A DNA stretch of 64,000 nucleotides from Marinobacter salinexigens (GCF_008370345.1 NZ_VTUU01000001.1:232139-296138); one strand, 5' to 3'; counted from the stretch's first letter, positions 8,737 to 17,310 are shown. Program-made: numbers and translations. The notes: generated by a model from the sequence alone, not told the origin.

Positions 8737-8924
8737 AGGGATGAATCCGAAATTTGGGGCACGATGGAACACATGAAAGGGTAGCTAGTTATGTGCCTCG
8801 GTTTCTGCAATATTAGCAGCTTTGCTGAACCGCGCAGTGGGTGGGTTTGTATCATTTGGTGACAGGTTAACCTGTCTCAAAAACGCCACCTATACTGGAA
8901 AATCCAAAACAAAGGAGCAATAGC

Positions 8925-9296
8925 ATGATCGGATACGTGACAATCGGCGTCAGCGATATGGCGAGAGCCAAAGAATTTTATTCCAATCTGCTGACGGACA
9001 CTGGAGCCAAAGTACTGCTCGACATGGGGCGCATTGCGTTCATCGGCAAGAGTATGAAAGAACCCATGCTGGCAGTGTGCACTCCCTTCGACGGCGAAGC
9101 CAACCATCCGGGCAACGGTAACATGGTCGCTATTCCAGCGGGATCCAAGGAATCAGTTGATGTCCTCTACAAGAAAGCTATAGAGCTCGGTGCGGCGTGT
9201 GACGGGGAGCCGGGGCAACGTATTCCTGATCAGTTCTATGGTGCTTATGTGCGAGATCCGGACGGCAACAAATTGGCATTTTTTGAGTTTGGTTGA
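8925..9296 (+). CDS. VOC-family (glyoxalase/bleomycin-resistance fold) protein
   Basis: A 123-residue single-module protein of the vicinal oxygen chelate superfamily. The opening VTIGVSDMARAKEFYSNLL and the closing YVRDPDGNKLAFFEF are standard for the fold. The final Glu is a usual metal ligand in the superfamily, while the early metal His is replaced (IGYVTIG rather than a His-bearing strand), so catalysis is uncertain. A good ribosome site (AAAGGAG) lies before the ATG. Substrate unknown; many such proteins are dioxygenases, lyases or drug-binding proteins. Confidence 0.8.
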   Translation: MIGYVTIGVSDMARAKEFYSNLLTDTGAKVLLDMGRIAFIGKSMKEPMLAVCTPFDGEANHPGNGNMVAIPAGSKESVDVLYKKAIELGAACDGEPGQRIPDQFYGAYVRDPDGNKLAFFEFG

Positions 9297-9326
9297 GCCG
9301 GGGTAACCTGGGCCTGAAAAGACCAT

Positions 9327-9356
9327 AAAAAAAGCCCCTGAAATCAGGGGCTTTTC
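9327..9356. terminator. Bidirectional terminator shared by the VOC gene and ssrA
   Basis: A 12-bp stem built on AGCCCCTGA/TCAGGGGCT with A-runs on one side and T-runs on the other, so it can end transcripts from both directions. It lies between the VOC gene stop and the 3' end of ssrA. Confidence 0.85.
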
Positions 9357-9366
9357 TCTAAGTGTT

Positions 9367-9734
9367 TGGTGGAGACGGCGGGAATTGAACCCGCGTCCGC
9401 CAGCACTCTGCCTTGAGCTCTACATGTTTAGCATCCTTCTATTGATTTAACCTCAGACGACCCGAAGGTCAGGGTGTAAGAGGCGATCTCTTTAAATCTT
9501 AGCCGTTAAACAGTGAGATCTGATTAACGGAGCATCCTGTTAGCGATGACGTCCCGGGATGTTGCTACTAGGTTACAGGCATCCTAGCCGGGACGACTGG
9601 CAGGCCCTTAGGCCGCCAGTGCGTAGTTTTCGTCGTTTGCGACTATTAAATTGCAGCTTTGGATTTACGAGATTGGCTGCCATCTCGACATGCACCCAAG
9701 GGTTCGCCACCAGCGTCGAAGCCAAGTCGTCCCC
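9367..9734 (-). ncRNA. ssrA: Transfer-messenger RNA (tmRNA)
   Basis: tmRNA rescues ribosomes stalled on broken mRNA and tags the nascent protein for degradation. On the - strand the 5' end is GGGGACGACTTGGCTTCGAC, the classical tmRNA start. The 3' end is a tRNA-like T arm (GGTTCAATTCCCGCC) followed by an encoded CCA at 9367-9369. The tag reading frame (9608-9640) reads ANDENYALAA then TAA, close to the E. coli tag. The length, about 368 nt, is normal. The partner gene smpB lies 1.6 kb upstream on the same strand, with a wax synthase gene between them. Confidence 0.97.
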
Positions 9735-9744
9735 TTGTATAGTC

Positions 9745-9774
9745 AGTATATGTGTCCGGATTGTCGGACTTCAA
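9745..9774 (-). promoter_or_regulatory. Probable ssrA promoter
   Basis: On the - strand, TTGAAG, an 18-bp gap and TATACT end about ten bases before the tmRNA 5' end. It lies between the wax synthase stop and ssrA, so ssrA is transcribed on its own. Confidence 0.6.
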
Positions 9775-9807
9775 GGGTTCTTTTGGGAAGTTTTTCAGCA
9801 GTTGTAC

Positions 9808-11238
9808 CTACAGCGCCTTTTGGTTGGGCTTTTCCTCCCTGGGTCCCTGCCTTCCGGCCAATGCGGTGTGACTCAGCGCCTGGAAGCTTTCCCGGAAGTA
9901 AGCCATCATGGCGTCGGGATCAGCCTGGATGGCTTTATCGACGGTAATGCCAAACTGCACGGTGCCTGCGTAGCTGAATATGCTCATGCCGATTCCGATG
10001 GTGCCGCTTTGGGGAACCCAGAACATGGGTTGCGTTACTTTGCTGCCTGCCAGATAAAGTGCTTCTTTCGGTCCGGGAACATTGGTCAGTACCGCTGAGG
10101 CCTTGTGACTGAGTAAGCCTAGGGCTCTCCTTTCCAGTATGTCGGGGCCGCGGCCGAACAAATCAAGCAAGCTATAAGTGACTTGAGCCTGATAGGAGCG
10201 TTTTATCCGGTTCATGTTCTCCTGAACCTGACGGAAGCACATGACCGGGTCGGCAACTTCTACGGGAAGGCTGACCAGCACCAGGCCAAACTCGTTGCCC
10301 AGAGTGTCGATGGGCTGGTCAAGAGGGCGCAGGTTAAACGGCACGGCGACGCGTATGCCGCAGTCTGGTATGGCCTCGCCATTTGCCTTGAAAAGCCGGT
10401 GTAATGCTCCCGTGGCGGCGCACAACAAGGCATCGTTTACGGTGCCGCCAAGGGCTCTGGCGCAGGCCTTCACCTCGGCAAGGTCCAACGGTTCGGCCCA
10501 GGCTACCTGTTTACGCCCGCTTAACCGGTGTCTCAAGCCGGTTTCCGGCTCAAATCGCGCCAGGCCGAGTTTGAGCAGGTCCATTGTGATGTCGCTTGCG
10601 GTAGAAGCAAGTTTGAGAGGGTAGTTGGGCTCTTCGCGCACTGAGCGGATAAACAGGCCGGTCTGCTCGATGGCGGTATGGATATTGTCTACCGTCCGGT
10701 GCAGGATTTTCTGAACAAATGTTCGCTCTCGTGCTGGTGTTGAATCCCGGGTGCTGATTTTGCTCAGGCGCGTTTCCGGAGTTTTGTCTGTGAGTGCCAG
10801 CATTACCCGAACCAGCGAGATGCCGTCGGCAATGCAGTGGTGAATTCTTACCAGCAGGGCTGCACCACCTTCGTAGTTATCAATGTAGTGCATCTGCCAG
10901 AGGGGACGACGGAAATCCAAGGCGGTGCTGTTGAGATCGCCAACCAGGGCCTGGAGTGCCGCTTTGTCGGCCTTGCCGGGCAGGGCAATCTGATGCAGGT
11001 GGTTGTCCAGATCGAACAGGGGATCGTCCTGCCAGTAGGCCTTTTCGCCCCGCTCTACAATCCTCTGGCGAAAGCGTCGGAAACGCAGGAAGCGCTCTTC
11101 CAGCAAACGTTTCAGACGGCTGATGGACACCTGTTTGTCCAGAGCGAGAACCCCCGAAATCATCATCGGGTTTTCCGGGGTGTCCATTTTGAGCCACGCC
11201 CGGTCGACTGAGGTCATGGGCGTTTGGTGGGCTGTCAT
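9808..11238 (-). CDS. Wax ester synthase / acyl-CoA:diacylglycerol acyltransferase (WS/DGAT)
   Basis: A 476-residue bifunctional acyltransferase that makes wax esters from fatty alcohols, or triacylglycerols from diacylglycerol, using acyl-CoA. The active-site motif HHCIADG (HHxxxDG, residues 133-139) is intact, preceded by the PLWQ block near 112 and followed by conserved NDALL and NVPGP segments. The ATG at 11236-11238 has an excellent ribosome site (GGGAGAGA); the in-frame extension upstream lacks one. Such enzymes make intracellular storage lipid and are typical of Marinobacter, Alcanivorax and Acinetobacter, often as several paralogues. The gene lies between smpB and ssrA, an unusual place. 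Confidence 0.92.
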   Translation of the reverse strand: MTAHQTPMTSVDRAWLKMDTPENPMMISGVLALDKQVSISRLKRLLEERFLRFRRFRQRIVERGEKAYWQDDPLFDLDNHLHQIALPGKADKAALQALVGDLNSTALDFRRPLWQMHYIDNYEGGAALLVRIHHCIADGISLVRVMLALTDKTPETRLSKISTRDSTPARERTFVQKILHRTVDNIHTAIEQTGLFIRSVREEPNYPLKLASTASDITMDLLKLGLARFEPETGLRHRLSGRKQVAWAEPLDLAEVKACARALGGTVNDALLCAATGALHRLFKANGEAIPDCGIRVAVPFNLRPLDQPIDTLGNEFGLVLVSLPVEVADPVMCFRQVQENMNRIKRSYQAQVTYSLLDLFGRGPDILERRALGLLSHKASAVLTNVPGPKEALYLAGSKVTQPMFWVPQSGTIGIGMSIFSYAGTVQFGITVDKAIQADPDAMMAYFRESFQALSHTALAGRQGPREEKPNQKAL

Positions 11239-11383
11239 AAGCTCTCTCCCTGCCGTGCACCGGGATTCCCGAGTATAGGCATGATGCAAGTATGGGCAAA
11301 GAGAGTGAGTATGCGACACATTGCTCTGTGCCGCCTTTGACGGGGATCAGAAAACAGGCGTTCTAAACCGACAGTTCAACCGA

Positions 11384-11863
11384 TCAGACGGTATTCTCGC
11401 GCATGATTCGCTGCTTCTGACGGTTCCAGTCCCGCTCTTTCTCGGTGGCCCGCTTGTCGAACTGTTTCTTGCCCTTCACCAGCGCAATCTCGCACTTCAC
11501 CTTGTTTTTCTTCCAGTACAGGGCCAGCGGAATGCAGGTGTGGCCGGTCTGGTTCACCTTGCCGACGATCTTCGCAATTTCCTTGGCGTGCAGAAGCAGC
11601 TTCCGCGTGCGGGTCGGGTCGGCAATAACGTGGGTGGAGGCCGTGTTCAGTGGCGTAATATGGGCGCCAAGAAGCCAGGCCTCGCCGTCCTTCAGCAGAA
11701 CGTAGGCATCAACAAGCTGGGCTTTGCCTGCGCGCAGGGATTTTACTTCCCAGCCAAGCAGGGCGAGGCCCGCTTCAAAGCGTTCCTCAATGTGGTATTC
11801 GTGCTTCGCCTTTTTGTTGAGGGCGATCGTGTTGCTCGGAGTTCCGGGCTTTTTCTTGCTCAT
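11384..11863 (-). CDS. smpB: SsrA-binding protein SmpB
   Basis: A 159-residue RNA-binding protein that delivers tmRNA to stalled ribosomes. It shows the standard order: [27 protein letters not shown] at the start, the [15 protein letters not shown] block in the middle, and [21 protein letters not shown] before a basic tail ([19 protein letters not shown]) that enters the mRNA channel. It is transcribed in the same direction as ssrA but apart from it. Its start is clear and its length usual. Confidence 0.97.
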   Translation of the reverse strand: MSKKKPGTPSNTIALNKKAKHEYHIEERFEAGLALLGWEVKSLRAGKAQLVDAYVLLKDGEAWLLGAHITPLNTASTHVIADPTRTRKLLLHAKEIAKIVGKVNQTGHTCIPLALYWKKNKVKCEIALVKGKKQFDKRATEKERDWNRQKQRIMRENTV

Positions 11864-12075
11864 GTATCTCTAAATCCGGGTCGGACCAAATTAGGTGGCT
11901 TGTGCCAGGTAATAGTGTCAAGTGATAGCGCCGGCTGGTCGATGTCCGGCAAAAACGGCCATTGTAGCTCAGGATTGCCGGATCGGTCACGAAATCGCCG
12001 GGTTACCTGTTTGTAGGTCGTGCCATTACGTGCCGTTCGGCTACAATGTCTGGCCACATGATCCTGGGGGCATGA

Positions 12076-13728
12076 ATGCCAACGCCGTATCAGACTCCGA
12101 TCGGGTCCTTTACTCGCAAATCCACGTTTTTCTGGGCTGCCGTTGGTGCCACCGTCGGCCTCGCTAACCTGTGGCAATTTCCGTACCTTGCCAGCCGGCA
12201 CGGTGGCGGGCTGTTTGTTCTGATCTATCTCGCCTGCCTGCTTCTGGTCACGTTGCCCTTGATGGTTACCGAAGCGTCGTTTGGACGTTACTCTCGCCAT
12301 GGCATTGTGCTGGCTATGGATGGTTTTGTGCGCAGTGCCCAGGTTTCCCGGCTTTGGATGCTGGCGGGCAGGCTTAGTATCCTCGCTGCATTCCTGGTTT
12401 TGTCGTTTACCGCTGTTTTCGGCGCTGTTGCCCTCGCGTACATGTTTTTTGGGGCGTTCGGCCGATTCACCGATGCGGGCACGGTGGGTGCCGCAGAAAT
12501 TCTCACCGGGCTGGTTGCTGATCCGAAACAATATCGCATTTTTATGGGGTGGCACGCGGTTTTCCTGGGCCTGGTGGTTTGGGTATCTGTCCGGGGTGTG
12601 GTGAATGGCGTCGAGCGGACGCTCAGGGTCGTGGTGCCCGCAGCGTTATTGCTGATGATTGCGCTGTTCAGCCTCGCCATCTGGAAAGGTGGTCTGGCCG
12701 GTTCGATTCACCAGATGCTCGAAATGCATCCTGATGATGTCACCATAGACAGTGTAAAGGCGGCCCTGTTTCATGCCTTTTTCACGTTGGGACTCGGCAT
12801 GGGTGTCTGGTCGGTCTTTGGTGCTTACACGGCACCCCGCACCCAGCTTAAACGGTCAATCCTCGCAGCGGTATTGATGGATACCCTGGTGGGAATCATG
12901 GCTGGCATGATGATCTTTTCAGTGGCAACGGGAGCCAATCGTCTGGATGGCGAGCATGGCTTTGGTTTGTTGTTTATCTCGATGCCCGTTGCGCTGGCAC
13001 AACTGCCGGGAAGTCAGTTTATTCTCACGGCGGTTTTTCTGCTGGTTGTGCTGATCGTGTGGACAACGTCTATCTGCCTGCTCGAACCCGTGGTTGGCTG
13101 GTTTCGGGAATGGACTGGTTCTCCCCGGGGCTGGTCTGCCTTTGTGGTGGGGCTTGCGGCTTGGTTTGTTGGTCTGGCGTCGTTGTTGTCGTTCAACGTG
13201 TGGTCGCAGGAGCGTTTGGCGGGTGCGACGGTTTTCCGGTGGTTAGAGCTGATCACTGGGGGGCTGCTGATCCCGGTTGTTGCGGTGCTGATTTGCGTCT
13301 TTACCGGTTGGTGTCTCACACGTAGCCTGTCTCACCGGATTCTGGGTAAAACGCCAGGGCTTTTTGCCGGTATCTGGTACTGGGTGATGCGGTTGGTTCT
13401 GCCCGCTGTGGTGGCTTATATCGGGATTCTGTATACCTCGTTTTCGCTGAACAGTCTGTGTATTGATGGCAACAGTGCGATGTGGTGTCAGCAGGATTTG
13501 CCGGTCGTGGAAAATTCAGAGCCTGCGGCAATGGATCCCGGGGACGAGGGTATGGCGGTTGAGAATCAGAGCGATGCGTTGGCAGAACAGCCAGGTAGTA
13601 ACTCTGATGCGGCCACGCCTCTGGCCCCTTCGGCTAACCAGGGGGCACGGGATGAAGAGGCTGTTGACGAGCTTAAGGATGGGGAAAATGCCCCAAAACA
13701 GGAGGATATCCTTTATCATAGCGTCTGA
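12076..13728 (+). CDS. SNF (NSS) family sodium-dependent transporter
   Basis: A 550-residue membrane protein of the neurotransmitter:sodium symporter family, with about twelve helices. Helix 1 carries the signature WAAVGATVGLANLWQFPYLA, with the unwound Gly-rich region that binds Na+ and substrate. Members import amino acids or other small amines with Na+. The last 90 or so residues are hydrophilic, rich in Ala, Glu, Asp and Asn and probably disordered, which is longer than in most bacterial relatives. A GGGGG-type ribosome site precedes the ATG. The substrate cannot be named from sequence. Confidence 0.88.
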   Translation: MPTPYQTPIGSFTRKSTFFWAAVGATVGLANLWQFPYLASRHGGGLFVLIYLACLLLVTLPLMVTEASFGRYSRHGIVLAMDGFVRSAQVSRLWMLAGRLSILAAFLVLSFTAVFGAVALAYMFFGAFGRFTDAGTVGAAEILTGLVADPKQYRIFMGWHAVFLGLVVWVSVRGVVNGVERTLRVVVPAALLLMIALFSLAIWKGGLAGSIHQMLEMHPDDVTIDSVKAALFHAFFTLGLGMGVWSVFGAYTAPRTQLKRSILAAVLMDTLVGIMAGMMIFSVATGANRLDGEHGFGLLFISMPVALAQLPGSQFILTAVFLLVVLIVWTTSICLLEPVVGWFREWTGSPRGWSAFVVGLAAWFVGLASLLSFNVWSQERLAGATVFRWLELITGGLLIPVVAVLICVFTGWCLTRSLSHRILGKTPGLFAGIWYWVMRLVLPAVVAYIGILYTSFSLNSLCIDGNSAMWCQQDLPVVENSEPAAMDPGDEGMAVENQSDALAEQPGSNSDAATPLAPSANQGARDEEAVDELKDGENAPKQEDILYHSV

Positions 13729-13793
13729 TTGTAAGCCGCCTTTGTTTGTAAGGCGTATGTTCCAGTAAGTATCCAGCAGGTTAGTTTCTTTAG

Positions 13794-14237
13794 ATGGCCC
13801 ATCAGATCGACAAATCCGCTCTCGTTATGCACTCCGCCGAGCGCATGTTCCATCTGGTTAACGATGTTGCCCGTTATCCGGAGTTTCTGCCCTGGTGCGC
13901 CAGTACGGAAATCCATGAGCGGGGCGGGGATCAGATCACCGCGTCGATGGAAATCGCCAAAGGCGGTATTCGGCATACTCTGACTACCCGCAATCAGTTG
14001 GTGATGCCTGAGGCCATCGAGATGAACCTGGTGGATGGCCCGTTCCAGAACCTGAAGGGACGCTGGCACTTCAAGTCGCTGGACGATAATGCCTGCAAGG
14101 TGATCCTGACGCTGGAGTTCGAGTTCTCCGGCACCCTCTCTCGCATGGCCTTCGGTACCGTGTTCAGCCAGGCAGCAAATACCATGGTTGATGCATTCTG
14201 TCGGCGGGCGGATGAGCTGTATCGGGGAGGCGTGTAA
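13794..14237 (+). CDS. ratA: RatA / COQ10-like START-domain protein
   Basis: A 147-residue protein of the polyketide cyclase/START fold, with the usual MFHLVNDVARYPEFLPWC segment near residues 20-38 and GPFQNLKGRWHF in the middle. E. coli RatA was described as a ribosome-association toxin, while eukaryotic COQ10 relatives bind ubiquinone and support respiration; which role applies here is open. It overlaps the next gene by one base (TAATG), as in many gammaproteobacteria. The smpB-ratA-rnfH neighbourhood is conserved in related genomes; here an SNF transporter gene lies between smpB and ratA. Confidence 0.88.
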   Translation: MAHQIDKSALVMHSAERMFHLVNDVARYPEFLPWCASTEIHERGGDQITASMEIAKGGIRHTLTTRNQLVMPEAIEMNLVDGPFQNLKGRWHFKSLDDNACKVILTLEFEFSGTLSRMAFGTVFSQAANTMVDAFCRRADELYRGGV

Positions 14238-14518
14238 TGATTTCGATTGAAGTGGCGTATGCCCGGCCAGATAAACAGGAAATTGTCTCTGTGCAGGTGC
14301 CGCGTGGGACCAAGGCGCTGGATGGCGTGAAGTTGTCTGGTATCACCGGCATCTTTCCGGAAGTGGACCCGGACACTATCGATATGGGTATTTTTGGCAA
14401 GGTCATCAAGTCGCCCGCCGATCACGAGCTTAGAGATGGCGATCGAATTGAACTTTATCGCCCGCTCAAGATCGATCCCAAGCAGGCGCGTCTTAACCGG
14501 GCGAAGAAGAAGGACTAG
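14237..14518 (+). CDS. rnfH: RnfH family ubiquitin-fold protein (RatB)
   Basis: A 93-residue small protein with a ubiquitin-like (beta-grasp) pattern: ISIEVAYARPDKQEIVSVQVPRGT at the start and the ending DGDRIELYRPLKIDPKQARLNRAKK, which is diagnostic of the RnfH/UPF0125 family. The biochemical role is not established; it is encoded with ratA in many genomes. Translation is coupled to ratA by a one-base overlap. It ends 14 bp before the convergent bamE gene, with no obvious terminator between them. Confidence 0.9.
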   Translation: MISIEVAYARPDKQEIVSVQVPRGTKALDGVKLSGITGIFPEVDPDTIDMGIFGKVIKSPADHELRDGDRIELYRPLKIDPKQARLNRAKKKD

Positions 14519-14532
14519 CGGTCGCCCGCTCG

Positions 14533-14859
14533 CTAGTAAGCGGGGGTTTCTTCCAGAAGCTGCGCTTCGTAGTGGGAGAACTGATCGCCATCATAGTAAA
14601 CAACAATGCGTTGTTCCTTGATGTCTTTACCCTCGCGTTGGAAAGTATACACGTAGTATTCCCGTGAAGGATCGACCGGGTTCAGCATCAGGGGTGTTCC
14701 CATCACTGCGTGAACCTGGCTTCGGGGCATGCCTTCGGTCAATGCCGTAAGCTCTTCGTCAGTTACTATGCTGCCTTGTTGGACGTTTATCTTGTAAACG
14801 CCCGGGAATACGCAGCCGGACATGACGAGAGTGAGAATCAGAGCTGTGAGCTTTTGCAT
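14533..14859 (-). CDS. bamE: Outer-membrane assembly lipoprotein BamE
   Basis: A 108-residue lipoprotein (SmpA/OmlA family) of the BAM complex, which inserts beta-barrel proteins into the outer membrane. The signal peptide ends in LVMSGC, giving the lipidated Cys near residue 17. The core has the family pattern LTEGMPRSQVHAVMGTPLM and YYVYTFQREG. The ATG at 14857-14859 gives a normal signal peptide; the frame stays open upstream but that part is not lipoprotein-like. It is divergent from fur, 122 bp away, a conserved arrangement in Pseudomonas relatives. Confidence 0.93.
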   Translation of the reverse strand: MQKLTALILTLVMSGCVFPGVYKINVQQGSIVTDEELTALTEGMPRSQVHAVMGTPLMLNPVDPSREYYVYTFQREGKDIKEQRIVVYYDGDQFSHYEAQLLEETPAY

Positions 14860-14981
14860 CGCCGGGGGAAATCCTCTATCTTGAATTCGCCTGCCTGTGG
14901 CAGGTGTGACACGGGGTATCCGTTTAATGGCGGCTTCATCATACCGGAAGCCGTAAGGCACACCAAAGAGTGAATAGTAAC

Positions 14982-15392
14982 ATGTCATCTGAAAACGCCG
15001 AATTACGAAAAGTCGGTCTCAAAGTCACACTGCCGCGCGTCAAGATCTTCAATATTTTGGAGAATTCTTCAGAGCATCACCTCAGCGCCGAAGATGTGTA
15101 CAAAAAGTTGCTGGAACAGGGCGATGATGTTGGTCTGGCAACTGTTTACCGGGTCCTGACGCAGTTCGAAGCGGCAGGCCTGGTACTTCGCCATAATTTT
15201 GAAGGCGGCCATGCCGTATTTGAAATGGCTGGTGATGATCACCACGACCACATGGTTTGTACTCAGACTGGCGAAGTCATTGAGTTTGTTGACGAAGTGA
15301 TCGAAGAGCGGCAGAAGAAAATTGCCGAGGAGCGGGGCTTTGAGATTGTCGATCACAGCCTGATTCTTTACGTGAAGCCTGCCAAGTCCTGA
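14982..15392 (+). CDS. fur: Ferric uptake regulator Fur
   Basis: A 136-residue Fe2+-dependent repressor of iron-uptake genes. The N-terminal winged helix (residues 1-80) contains AEDVYKKLLEQGDDVGLATVYRVLTQFEAAGL, and the metal/dimer region has HHDHMVC (87-93). Only the first Cys of the usual C-x-x-C pair is present (CTQT), as in Pseudomonas-type Fur, so a structural zinc at that site is not expected. The start at ATG 14982 (MSSENAELRKVGLK) matches the family; a GTG four codons upstream is possible. I found no convincing Fur box in the short upstream region. Confidence 0.96.
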   Translation: MSSENAELRKVGLKVTLPRVKIFNILENSSEHHLSAEDVYKKLLEQGDDVGLATVYRVLTQFEAAGLVLRHNFEGGHAVFEMAGDDHHDHMVCTQTGEVIEFVDEVIEERQKKIAEERGFEIVDHSLILYVKPAKS

Positions 15393-15408
15393 TCGTAACG
15401 TCTCTGAA

Positions 15409-15438
15409 GAAAAAAAGGGCGGGTTAAGTAACCCGCCC
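15409..15438 (-). terminator. recN terminator
   Basis: Stem GGGCGGGTTA/TAACCCGCCC followed on the - strand by a run of seven T, then C and TT. It lies 40 bp past the recN stop and between the convergent fur and recN genes; on the + strand there is no T-run after it, so fur gains less from it. Confidence 0.8.
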
Positions 15439-15480
15439 AACAGCTCTCAGGATCGAGAGGGGTAGGGATCTATCAGGCGC

Positions 15481-17160
15481 TCAGTGATGAGTAGCCTGTC
15501 CTCTGGAAAACATTTCTCTGGCATGAGCGATTGTATGATCGGTCATGTCCACACCGCCCAGCATCCGGGCCACTTCGCTGATTCTTCCCTGATCATCCAG
15601 GGTTTCAATTTTAGAGAACGTCGCATCCTGTTCGGTAAACTTGCTGACGAATAGATGCTGGTGGGATTGTGCCGCGACCTGAGGCAGGTGGGTAACGCAC
15701 AGCACCTGACCGTTATTGCCCAGGGAGCGCAGTAGCCGTCCGACCACTTCGGCAGTGCCACCGCCAATGCCGACATCCACTTCGTCAAAGACCAGCGTAG
15801 GCGTGGTTGAGGTCTGGGCGACTACGACCTGAATGGCCAGGCTGATCCGCGACAGTTCGCCGCCTGAGGCTACCTTGGCGAGCGAGCGAGCCGGTTGTCC
15901 CGGGTTGGCGCTTACCAGGAACTCGATATCTTCCATTCCGTGGGATGCCGGCTCTTCGTTGTCGTTCCGGTTAAGGTGGCTGACAAACTGAACAGAGGGC
16001 ATACCCAGCTGGGATAGCTCCCCGGCGATCCGGTGATCCAGCTCGATAGCCGCCTGCTCCCGGGCGCCTGATAATTCGCTGGCCAATCGGTCGAATTCCT
16101 GGCGCTGCCTTTCCAGTTCCGCTTCCAGCTGTTCCAGGCTGCCTTCGCCGCCATCCAGTTCCGCCAGTTCAGCGCTTAGCCGCTGATGCAGTTCTGGCAG
16201 TTCCTCCGGATTAACCCGGTGTTTCCTGGCCAACTGGAAAATAGCGCTTAACCGTTCTTCCACCTCGGCCAGTCGGGCCGGATCGGCTTCGTAGTCATCG
16301 ACGAAGCGGCGAAGGTTGTCCCCCGCTTCGCTGATCTGAATCTGAGCTTCGTTCAGCATCTGAATAGTATCTGCCAGTGCGGGCACCTCTACCGGAAGTT
16401 GTTCCAGTTGGTGCAGGGCCTGACGAACAAGGTCAGAAGCGCTGGTTTCTTCTTCGGTGCACAGAAGGGCGGCCTGGTGGCTGCTGTGAAGCACTGCATC
16501 GGCCTGGCTGAGCTGCTCCTGTTCCTGTTCCAGCTCTGCCTGCTCACCTTCGGTCAGCGACAGGCGGTCCATTTCCTCAACCTGATAGCGCAGAAGCTGC
16601 AGGCGAGCCTCTGTTTCATCGGCATTTTGCTGGCGTTCATGCAGCCGCTGGCGAGTGCTGTGCCAGGCTTTCCAGGCTTCGCGGGTTTGGTTGGCGAGGT
16701 CTTTCGCACCGGCAAACTCATCCAGAAGTTTGCGATGAGTTTCCTTGCGGAGCAGGGACTGATGTTGGTGTTGGCTATGAATGTCCATCAGTAAGCCGCC
16801 CAGATCTTTCAGGTGGGCTAGCGGGCAGGGCTGGCCATTGATGTAAGCGCGGGATCGGCCGTCTTTGCTGATGACTCTGCGAAGGATGCAGTCCTTGTCG
16901 TCATCCAGCTCGTGCTGCTCCAGCCATTGGAGAGCTTCGGGGATGCCGGATACGTCGAAAGACGCGGTAATATCTGCACGCTTTGCGCCGTGGCGGACGG
17001 CTCCGGCATCAGCTCGCCCGCCCATGGCCAGCCCCAGAGCATCAAGGACAATGGATTTGCCGGCGCCGGTTTCCCCGGTCAGTGCGGTCATACCCTTGTT
17101 GAACTGAAGTTCAACGCGCTCGGCGATGGCGTAGTTGGAGACTGTAAGTTGGGTGAGCAT
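15481..17160 (-). CDS. recN: DNA repair protein RecN
   Basis: A 559-residue SMC-like ATPase that acts early in recombinational repair of double-strand breaks. Walker A is GETGAGKS (residues 29-36), the C-terminal half has the signature VASGGELSRISLA and Walker B LVFDEVDVGIGG, and the middle is a long Gln/Glu/Leu-rich coiled coil. A strong ribosome site (GGAGG) precedes the ATG. Two LexA boxes overlap its promoter, so it should be strongly SOS-induced, as in E. coli. It ends convergent with fur. Confidence 0.97.
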   Translation of the reverse strand: MLTQLTVSNYAIAERVELQFNKGMTALTGETGAGKSIVLDALGLAMGGRADAGAVRHGAKRADITASFDVSGIPEALQWLEQHELDDDKDCILRRVISKDGRSRAYINGQPCPLAHLKDLGGLLMDIHSQHQHQSLLRKETHRKLLDEFAGAKDLANQTREAWKAWHSTRQRLHERQQNADETEARLQLLRYQVEEMDRLSLTEGEQAELEQEQEQLSQADAVLHSSHQAALLCTEEETSASDLVRQALHQLEQLPVEVPALADTIQMLNEAQIQISEAGDNLRRFVDDYEADPARLAEVEERLSAIFQLARKHRVNPEELPELHQRLSAELAELDGGEGSLEQLEAELERQRQEFDRLASELSGAREQAAIELDHRIAGELSQLGMPSVQFVSHLNRNDNEEPASHGMEDIEFLVSANPGQPARSLAKVASGGELSRISLAIQVVVAQTSTTPTLVFDEVDVGIGGGTAEVVGRLLRSLGNNGQVLCVTHLPQVAAQSHQHLFVSKFTEQDATFSKIETLDDQGRISEVARMLGGVDMTDHTIAHAREMFSRGQATHH

Positions 17161-17186
17161 GCAGATGAACCTCCGCGTCTTTTAAA

Positions 17187-17206
17187 TACTGTTCGTTCAT
17201 ACAGTG
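17187..17206. promoter_or_regulatory. LexA (SOS) box 1 upstream of recN
   Basis: TACTGTTCGTTCATACAGTG fits the gammaproteobacterial LexA consensus CTGT-N8-ACAG with symmetric flanks. It lies downstream of the -10 box of the recN promoter, about 27 bp before the start codon. Confidence 0.88.
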
Positions 17207-17225
17207 ACTGTGAATATATACAGGG
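17206..17225. promoter_or_regulatory. LexA (SOS) box 2 upstream of recN
   Basis: GACTGTGAATATATACAGGG again has CTG-N10-CAG with an AT-rich centre. Its centre is 19 bp from that of box 1, nearly two helical turns, so two LexA dimers would sit on the same face. It covers the predicted -10 box. Confidence 0.85.
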
Positions 17226-17241
17226 TTTTTTGAGTTTGCAA
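17213..17241 (-). promoter_or_regulatory. recN: recN promoter
   Basis: On the - strand: TTGCAA, a 17-bp gap and TATATT. The -10 box lies inside LexA box 2, which explains repression when LexA is bound. Confidence 0.65.
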
Positions 17242-17282
17242 ATCACCAGATGTGAAATTCTTCAGGTTTGCGGTGGCCAGAG

Positions 17283-17310
17283 GTTGAAACCTGACGTGCG
17301 GGCCCCATAT
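17283..17310 (+). promoter_or_regulatory. Heat-shock (sigma-32-type) promoter of grpE
   Basis: GTTGAAA (17283-17289), a 13-bp gap and CCCCATAT (17303-17310) match the sigma-32 consensus CTTGAAA-13/14-CCCCATNT closely. It lies 99 bp before grpE and should drive grpE and probably dnaK. Confidence 0.8.

Noticed and set aside
13794..14518. ratA-rnfH as a toxin-antitoxin module
   Set aside because: The genes are conserved housekeeping neighbours and rnfH is not shown to be an antitoxin; calling it a TA system would overstate the evidence.
14860..14981. Fur autoregulatory box between bamE and fur
   Set aside because: I could not find a GATAATGATAATCATTATC-like sequence with enough matches.
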